From contig JAHRBC010000001.1 of assembly GCA_022702545.1 (NCBI GenBank), positions 8,618,001 through 8,682,000 on the forward strand: a stretch of DNA of 64,000 nt. Reading direction: 5' to 3'. Below, one piece after another: positions 57,256 to 64,000 of the stretch. The notes below the pieces were generated by a model, which saw only the letters and a program-made list of their open reading frames with translations, made no database searches and had not been told where the DNA came from. A program made the translations under genes and the position numbers. This DNA is from Phycomyces nitens. Its lineage: Eukaryota; Mucoromycota; Mucoromycetes; Mucorales; Phycomycetaceae. How positions within the stretch are numbered: position 1 is the stretch's first letter; each line of letters starts with the position of its first letter.

Positions 57256-59064
57256 ATGTTCTTTAAACTACCATACGATGTACTTTTACACATTGGAGAA
57301 ATGCTCTCAATGAATGACCAGTCAACATGCTCAACAGTTTGTAAACAGTGGAGAAAGCCATTCCAAGATGCTATTTGGGGTGTACTGGATGTGTCAATGA
57401 AAAACTTGGGACGGATATGTGAGACAGTCAAACGAATAAACATGTACACAACTAATGGCCACCGTGTATGGGCATTAAAGGTACTTCACCTTGACTCATA
57501 TAGTGAACAACAGCTTCAAATAATCCAGAAAGTATTTCCGAACACAGAATACTTTGAATACATACGATCTACCTTGGGCCCTCCTTTCATTACAAGTGTA
57601 CTCAACTGGAGCTTATGGAAATCATTGACACATCTATGCGTACCTCTTGAAGCCTCTATACAAAAGTATGGGTCTAACAGTGTCTTTGGTCAATTATCTA
57701 CAATTCAAGGCCTCGTATACCTTTCGATTAAACGAGATTCTCATGTGGAAAAAGAAACATGTTTTACTTGGGAAGATATTCAAACCCTTCACTTTTACCT
57801 ACCTCGCTTAGAATACCTGGAAAATGACTTGGTTTTGGATATTCTTCCCTACGGTATGGTGGAAACTATCAGCTGGATTGGTCCGGCAAGTACTGTAAAG
57901 ACAGTGAAATATGGATCCGTTAAACTTAGCAAGATGTGGATGCTCTTCTTTGTATTAAAGTATCCAAATATCCAAGCTATATCTTTTGGGCTCCTTTGGA
58001 ATGGATATGCTCCCGAACAAAATGTGGATAACCCTCAGTCGATCCTGATATTTCAACCCTCGACCTTCTTTCCTCGCCTGAAAAGAGTGACTATCGACGG
58101 TCTTTATTCAGATCCTCAGACAATAATGAATATTTACGAGATATTTAACGAATTTCGGGTACCCATCGAGCATCTGGAAATTCATGCTTTGATTAACACG
58201 ACTGAACTTCGGATTAAAGAACAGATTGTTGCTTCGACTAGATGGTTTTCAAGAACACTAAAGGTCCTACGCATGTGCATAAATTTCAGTGGAGAAGATG
58301 AATTCGAATACATAATCAACATTGGCTTGTACTCTAGATTGGTTGAGCTCCAGCTTTCTAGTCAAGGAGATATCATTGAATTTTACAGTATTATGGATCA
58401 GTGTCCAGATTTAAAATCATTGACGATAAGCAAAGCTTTTCTGGAATTCAGACCTTCGCGAGACTATTACATGTCGCACTCCTTGTTAAAACTAGATCTA
58501 GAGTCTGTGACCATTGTGTCCCATGCTATGTATCAGATCTCTTTGCTCTGTACACAATTAAAGACTTTGAAGATGAGGTCTCTAAATATCTTGGACGCCT
58601 ATTTTAATGAGACCGGACATATAGTGCTGGACATGCCGTGTTCTCAGTTGAACGATATTGGAATTGGTGATATAATCTGTAATGGCTATCATTGCCACAT
58701 TTTTCTCATTCACCAGGTAAGAACAAGCTACAAGTTTGCTATTTTTGCTAATATTCTGCTCCGTGGCTCTTAGCTTTCATGTTTTCGGCCCCAATGGTTC
58801 CATATGTGTAAGGTCAACGTAAGCAGAAGAACCGTACCCTGGGCACGAGAACTTGGCGTGACAGACATTAATATCTGTGAAAAATATTTCGCCGAATTCA
58901 AAACCAAAGTTTCTTTCGAACGAGAGAGGAATGGCCTACCTGTAGGATATAACTATAATCTGACATGGTGCAGTAGTTGGAAAAAAGATCTTCAGTTTGG
59001 CCACATAATAATCCGACCCCAATCAGTCAAAAACTATTACTTTTATTGTCCTGACTATGTTTAA
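57256..59064 (+). CDS. F-box/LRR protein, type A copy 2
   Basis: Two exons, 57256-58716 and 58774-59064, with a 57 bp GT-AG intron in phase 0 at the same position as in copy 1, give 583 residues. F-box: LPYDVLLHIGEMLSMNDQSTCSTVCKQWRKPFQD. LRR-type segments continue to about residue 480 (LPRLEYLENDLVL, FPRLKRVTIDGLY, CTQLKTLKMRSLN). The second exon carries NICEKYFAEFKTK and ends IIIRPQSVKNYYF. It is clearly paralogous to copy 1 over the full length, about half identical by eye. Expected to be an SCF substrate receptor; target unknown. Confidence 0.9.
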
Positions 59065-59497
59065 TTCGATAATTAATAAAATTTCGAAATGACAGTTGAG
59101 ATAATCCAGTTTCTGTGATGTCCGTTGTCGATCTTTAGCTCACTGTTTCATACAAGCTCAGAGTAGAACACACATATATGTATAGCTATGATTGGATGAC
59201 AGACAATCTCGATGTGGTACCAAGTAGACGGCTAGACTATTGACAATCATATTTGAGAATTGATAAATTTATCTATAAAAAATAGTTTGGCACTTTATTG
59301 TAGATATATTAACCCTATAGAATTTCTTTCCTCCAAAGACATTACAGACGCTCTATATATCTGTATACTTTGAAGTCATAAGTTTCTACCTTGTAAGTAT
59401 GTAGTACATTTTTAGAGTTTGAATCCTCATGTGTAACACTCAGGGCCTTTTTTAATAAATAAAAAAACCAATAAACACTCTTTTAACTCTCTTTCCA
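59065..59497. other. Spacer between F-box A2 and B2
   Basis: Aligned with the A1-B1 spacer (54027-54627); for example GATTGGATGACAGA...ATCTCGATGTGGTACCAAG and TTTAGAGTTTGAATCCTCATGTGTAAC. No gene. Confidence 0.6.
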
Positions 59498-61306
59498 ATG
59501 ATTTCCAAACTACCTCTTGAAATCATTTCGCTTGTTGCATCGTATCTTTCACAGCAGGACCGAATTACTTGCTTGGGAATCTGCAAACATTGGCTACCAG
59601 TATTTCAACATTCTCTTTGGAGAAATTTGTCCATCAACGATACTTTCTTGAGCTCTATTCACGAAACACCTGGCTTAAAGGATGTCTACAAAACCAATGG
59701 ATTTAGAGTACAGAAACTAAAGATAACCTCAGACCATAGAGTCCAAAAAGAACACTTTGAAATACTACAACAACTCTTTCCGTGCATCAGACACCTTGAA
59801 TTTCTAGTCGATGTTCAACAAGACCTATGTACTGTAGATATATTTGATTGGAATCTTTGGACCTCTTTGACGCAGTTGGAGATACCTTTGGACGATTCGA
59901 TACGAGAACTCGGACCGAATGGCACATTTGAAAAACTCTCTAGTCTAAAATCCCTCGTTCGTTTTAATATGATCTCATATAACAGTACTGAAATCGATTA
60001 CCGCTTTAAATTGGAGGATTTTGAAGCTCTTTACCACCATCTTCCAAATCTGGTATGCGTAGAATCAGACTACGACATTGGCACTCTATTTCTTGACGAT
60101 TTGAAAAACACGCATATTGTTCCAGCAGTAACTGTCAAGAGAATAATCTGCAGGGAGATTTATACACGATTCAATAATTACTGGTTAATATACTATGGAT
60201 TAAAATACCCCAAGTTGGAGACTCTAAGTCTCAATATAAACACTGGTATACAAAGAATCCAGCTCACCAGCCAAGACTATCTAAAAAGCGTTCTTTCTAC
60301 ATTTCCAAACATGTTCTGCTCCTTAAAGACGCTGGAAACAAACGATAATTCCTACTACGCTGGTAATATGATCTCGCTACACCATGGAATTGAACTATTT
60401 GAACCACAAATTGAAAAACTGTCTATATGTCTTCAAACCTTCCAAAAGAGATATTTATCACTCGAAAGTGTCTTATATTTTACATATGTATTTGCGGCAA
60501 CACTAAAGGAGCTGACACTTACATTATCTATCTATTGCTACCCTATAAAATCCACTCTAAACCAAACCATCTATTACCCTGTCCTGATGCATCTGAACAT
60601 GAACATATTGGACGGTTATGTTCAAATCGATTACGTATTGAATCAGTGTCCATTACTACAAACCTTCCAGGTCTATGGATACGCTGTAACTCTCGGCCAG
60701 AATCCAAGCTCTTTTCCGCATGGTTTACGAGAATTGAAGATAGATTGTAAATGCCTTGATATAGATGTCATGAGCTACATTTCGTATCGTTGCAGATATC
60801 TCGGGCGGCTGAAGCTAAATGTTTTGTCGCTCAATCCACGCCAGCTCAAGAAAACGTTTTTTGTATTTGACATGGGGTACACGCAACTAGACGAATTATA
60901 TATAAGCAACATTATTATCATGACAGGGCCTTGTCGACTTTTTACCATTGAGGAAACAGATAAGTGTGGACAATACGAAAATTCCGATCCAAGTTGTGCA
61001 AGTTCGCAAAAGTTAAAAACGTACAAGGCTCTTCCGATATGCTACGCTTTGCAAAAGATCAGATCTTCTGGTATACCAAAAACGTTTAGGGCAGTCCGGA
61101 TGAGTCGTCGACATATAAGAAAGGTCCAAATGTGTTACCCTAATTTTGGATGTCCAAGCAGCCCTCACGAGGAAGTTGAATATACAAGCGAAGTTGACCA
61201 CATACCAGACAATTACTGGAAGCCATTTGTTTATAAAGGCTATTTGACATTTAAATGTAAATCTGTCAAGAATCATCATATTCTGCCCTATGAACCACGA
61301 TTATAA
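59498..61306 (+). CDS. F-box/LRR protein, type B copy 2
   Basis: Single-exon ORF of 602 residues, exactly the length of copy 1. The N-terminal F-box is KLPLEIISLVASYLSQQDRITCLGICKHWLPVFQHSLW. Leucine-rich repeats follow (LKTLETNDNSYY, LMHLNMNILDGY, CRYLGRLKLNVLS). The C-terminal module ends GYLTFKCKSVKNHHILPYEPRL. Residues about 91-281 are nearly identical to copy 1, while the first 90 and last 320 residues are roughly half identical, a mosaic pattern that suggests gene conversion or selection-driven divergence of the ends. Confidence 0.92.
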   Translation: MISKLPLEIISLVASYLSQQDRITCLGICKHWLPVFQHSLWRNLSINDTFLSSIHETPGLKDVYKTNGFRVQKLKITSDHRVQKEHFEILQQLFPCIRHLEFLVDVQQDLCTVDIFDWNLWTSLTQLEIPLDDSIRELGPNGTFEKLSSLKSLVRFNMISYNSTEIDYRFKLEDFEALYHHLPNLVCVESDYDIGTLFLDDLKNTHIVPAVTVKRIICREIYTRFNNYWLIYYGLKYPKLETLSLNINTGIQRIQLTSQDYLKSVLSTFPNMFCSLKTLETNDNSYYAGNMISLHHGIELFEPQIEKLSICLQTFQKRYLSLESVLYFTYVFAATLKELTLTLSIYCYPIKSTLNQTIYYPVLMHLNMNILDGYVQIDYVLNQCPLLQTFQVYGYAVTLGQNPSSFPHGLRELKIDCKCLDIDVMSYISYRCRYLGRLKLNVLSLNPRQLKKTFFVFDMGYTQLDELYISNIIIMTGPCRLFTIEETDKCGQYENSDPSCASSQKLKTYKALPICYALQKIRSSGIPKTFRAVRMSRRHIRKVQMCYPNFGCPSSPHEEVEYTSEVDHIPDNYWKPFVYKGYLTFKCKSVKNHHILPYEPRL

Positions 61307-63506
61307 CTCCAATTTGTATCATTGCAATAAAATATGTACGCTTGATTGTCTCAAGTAATGGTAATTTTTTTTCCATTATGTTTTTGTTTTATTTTTTGCA
61401 ATGTAATAAAGGTTGATAAAGCAATTGGAGAAATTTGATAATATTAGAGCAACTCCACTTATTAGGAAACAAGGAACCGAAAAGAGGCGTTGTCATGACA
61501 ATTATACGTACTTACTTTAGGTCCATAAACAAAAAAATACTGCATATACATAAATTAACTCTAGCAGAAATGTTTTGTGATTATTTTGTATTTTATTGAT
61601 CGAAAAGCTAATTTGAAACAAATCATTTATTTTCCCTATTTTTCTTTTCTTTATTCCTTTCCTCCAAGTCCATTTTAATAGCAGTCCAGAAGACGCATGC
61701 CTTGCGTGACGCAAGACTAATAAAATAGCAAAAAGGAGAATCAAGAGGGTTGGCAAAGGAAGTCATTTGAGAAGTTTAATAAAGAACAATAAAATAGCCT
61801 TTTTATACCTCGTTAAAAACACTTTTATTTTCCATTTTTTTTTGACAATTGATTCTTATTCCCATACGCCCATTTATAAATGTTACTTGACGCATCCCAG
61901 CCCCTTTATAAAAATATATTGCCCCTCGTTATAACGCCTCCAATTGGAATAACAGTCGTGGTTAACTAGTAACCTGAATATAAATAATAGATAACTCAAA
62001 ATTCCTTCCTTAAAATAGCCTCGTAACCAGTTTAATCTACTCAAACACTCTACGTGGCAACGGTGGAAGCATCTTCAGACCACATTCCAAATTTGGAAAG
62101 ATGCTTCCACTTGTTCAGGCTAAAGTATTTTGTTTATTTTGCAGGTGTGTCAAGGCCTGGCATCTGTAAGCATATAGACCGCCTATGAAATCGAAAAGAA
62201 TAATTGAAGACATGTAAATAAATAATAAAAAAGAAACCCTTAAATACTAGGGAAAAAATAAATAGTGTTTGACACGGCATGACAGAGATTGTTGTCAGCG
62301 AGAAGGAAAAGAGAGCGCAGAAAACTGCAAGTGGGATAAAACCAACGTATCAAAGGGATGTTTCTTTTAGAAAAAGTAGTTTTGTGTCTAGATCCCATAA
62401 ACCTTTAAAAAAATGCCTTTGTAGCGTGTAGATATGAAAAAAGGAAATGAGAAAATGGAGTAAAAAAGTTCCAAGAACAGCCTCGACAGGCAACGACAAC
62501 AAAAGTTATCACCACACAGCAAAGGCAATGGGGTCACATCATAGGATAGATGTCAAGTTCAAGAAACCAGTCAGGCAAATCTCCCCATGCCTTACCAAGT
62601 CCTTTGACATGAAAGGATTATTGGGCCCCCTTTTGAGTCAGCCAAGACTCTCTTTGGGTAAGTCATATAATAAGGGTAACGTGGTATTTACAATTCCTTC
62701 TATAACATTTCCTAAATACAAACAAGTTAAAACTTTGAAATCAAAGGCTATAAGAAGAAAAAAGCAATTTACATTCGATATCCATCTCTCAGTTGTGCTT
62801 ACAAAACGCGTGACAACAACAAAGAAGAAATAAAGCATGAACAGTAAATTGGCAATTTCAAATATGGACCACCCTATTTACGTCACAGATATCATACTAA
62901 TTCTCAAACACTTACTCTTAATAATAATACAACTCCTTAAAAACTGGCAATAGTTCTTTCTTTTCTCTTCCCATCACCAAAATATCAAAAATGTTACTGT
63001 CCTACAAACGTTGTCCAATATGTACTACTCATTACAATAATATCTTTCTTGCTTTGGTTTCTGTATATAAAAGAAAGTAAGTGAAGCACATCTCTATGTT
63101 TTATGTGCTGACGTACCTTACCCTATTGCCAATTCATATAGTCCATGCCTTGCTTTCCGCCGTATCGATTTAACGGTGTCCATATTTCAAATTTGAAAGA
63201 GATTCCTAATGACATAAAATATCATATCTCTGCTACTTTGGCACCCAAGGAACACGTAAGGAGTATGTTCCATCAAAGAACCTTGGAGTACTAACACATG
63301 TTTGTAGTATCCAAAAAGAAAACTAAAGTTGATTATATAAAGTGAAAAAGGAGAAACAGTTCACAAGCCACTTATCACAAAGAATTACACTGAATATACA
63401 TTTAATTCAGGGGTAAGTTGGGTCAAACTTGGGTTGACCACAGGGACTTGATATTTGTATCAACTTTACAATAGAGCACGCAAATCAACTTCTTATTTTT
63501 GTAAAG
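61307..63506. other. AT-rich intergenic DNA with one perfect hairpin
   Basis: No supported gene. A 128-codon Lys/Arg-rich ORF (62447-62833) has no domain or splice support and I leave it uncalled. A 13 bp perfect inverted repeat lies at 62063-62110. A possible first exon of the right-edge gene starts at 62991 (MLLSYKRCPICTTHYNN..., donor AA|GTAAGT at 63077), but I could not connect it in frame to the exons at 63507 on. Confidence 0.45.
62063..62110. other. Perfect 13 bp hairpin-forming inverted repeat
   Basis: GTGGAAGCATCTT (62063-62075) is followed after 22 bases by its exact reverse complement AAGATGCTTCCAC (62098-62110). The loop contains CCAAATTTGG, itself a small palindrome. No U-tract follows, so it is not a bacterial-type terminator. 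Confidence 0.8.
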
Positions 63507-63985
63507 GCTTTGACTCAAAAAGAAAGCACGTCCAAGTATCAGATGATAATGATAGCATTAGTGCCAGCTCTGATGAAGATAGCCATAAAGTAAATATATG
63601 ACTGACATATATATAATTTACTTCGATTAATAACGCATAATATTCATAGAAATCAAATATATGGAAGAATTGGCTAAAGTTTCTCAGTGCTGAAAAAAAT
63701 GACACAAACTTTCATATTTTCAGGTATTTATATTCGTAAGAAAAAACTTGCTAAAAGAAATGAATCTCATGTATGTATTTTATAACATCTAGCCCTGAAA
63801 AACACAAAATCATTCGTTGCGGCCATGGGATATTGCCCCGCCCTTATTTAGACCCTAGTCTTTATAAGAGGCATCTAAAAAGACATGCGGTACAAAGATT
63901 CCCCTTGTCCGTAGAGTCCACAACCTACATTGATAATGTTTCGGATAGTGTAAGTTCCTGTGAGAAATTGCTGTTTTCAGATTGA
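63507..63985 (+). CDS. Partial multi-exon gene at the right edge
   Basis: Three consecutive coding blocks join with consistent phases: 63507-63589 (GFDSKRKHVQVSDDNDSISASSDEDSHK, acidic and Ser-rich), 63650-63723 (KSNIWKNWLKFLSAEKNDTNFHIF) and 63793 to at least 63960 (SPEKHKIIRCGHGILPRPYLDPSLYKRHLKRHA). The last has C/H spacing suggestive of a zinc-finger-like module (RCGHG...YKRHLKRH). The first block follows a pyrimidine-rich acceptor (TTATTTTTGTAAAG). The frame stops at 63985 unless GTAAGT...TTTTCAG at 63951-63981 is a 31-base intron, after which the frame stays open to the window end. Upstream exons are unclear. The pattern loosely recalls proteins at the start of CACTA/Tnp2-type elements in Mucorales; I cannot confirm this. 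Confidence 0.35.
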
Positions 63986-64000
63986 ATTATTAAAGTGTAT

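Noticed and set aside
62447..62833. 128-codon Lys/Arg-rich ORF
   Set aside because: No domain, no conserved neighbours and composition explained by A-rich DNA. It could be real but I cannot support it.

Overview
This window is a 64 kb piece of an AT-rich fungal nuclear genome, most likely a Mucoromycota species (Phycomyces- or Mucor-like). The evidence is 45-135 bp introns with GTAAGT-type donors and CTAAC/CTRAC branch points, fungal gene architectures (septin, AFG2, MCD4, PRPP synthetase), long AT-rich intergenic DNA, and decayed Tc1/mariner and MULE transposons. The species was inferred from content only; no search was run.

Layout. 1-4250 is a higher-order satellite array whose units carry near-perfect fungal splice signals. 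4251-10400 is gene-poor and holds a decayed minus-strand Tc1 transposase. 10407-12777 holds a short predicted mitochondrial protein and a five-exon PRPP synthetase. 12778-18073 is mostly non-coding, with one multi-exon minus-strand gene or pseudogene of unknown function (about 15.1-16.6 kb) and an old MITE copy. 18074-24900 is a tandem pair of minus-strand F-box/LRR genes with duplicated flanks; an exactly 1,200 bp segment with matching inverted ends is inserted between one gene and its duplicated upstream flank. 24900-29000 mixes a MULE transposase relic (SWIM zinc finger), two LTR-like repeats, a MITE with about 33 bp inverted ends, a LisH-WD40 gene and a Tc1 fragment.

31267-51025 is the housekeeping core: aldo/keto reductase, PQ-loop vacuolar amino-acid transporter, septin, a Tc1 relic, a 12-exon M20 amidohydrolase with a 15 nt micro-exon, AFG2/DRG1-type AAA ATPase and MCD4/PIG-N sharing a 229 bp divergent promoter, a small coiled-coil protein (possibly Med30-like), and an O-methyltransferase with a mitochondrial-type N terminus. 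51660-61320 is a tandem duplication of a two-gene block, F-box type A then type B, giving A1-B1-A2-B2. The right edge holds the start or middle of a multi-exon gene running off the window.

The gene models were built by hand. Exon phases were checked for every multi-exon gene listed as intact, and all close in frame. The most interesting signals are the intron-like satellite, the excess of GC-AG introns (including a possible 33 nt intron over an in-frame stop in MCD4), the 1,200 bp insertion, the MITE family, and the mosaic F-box duplication.
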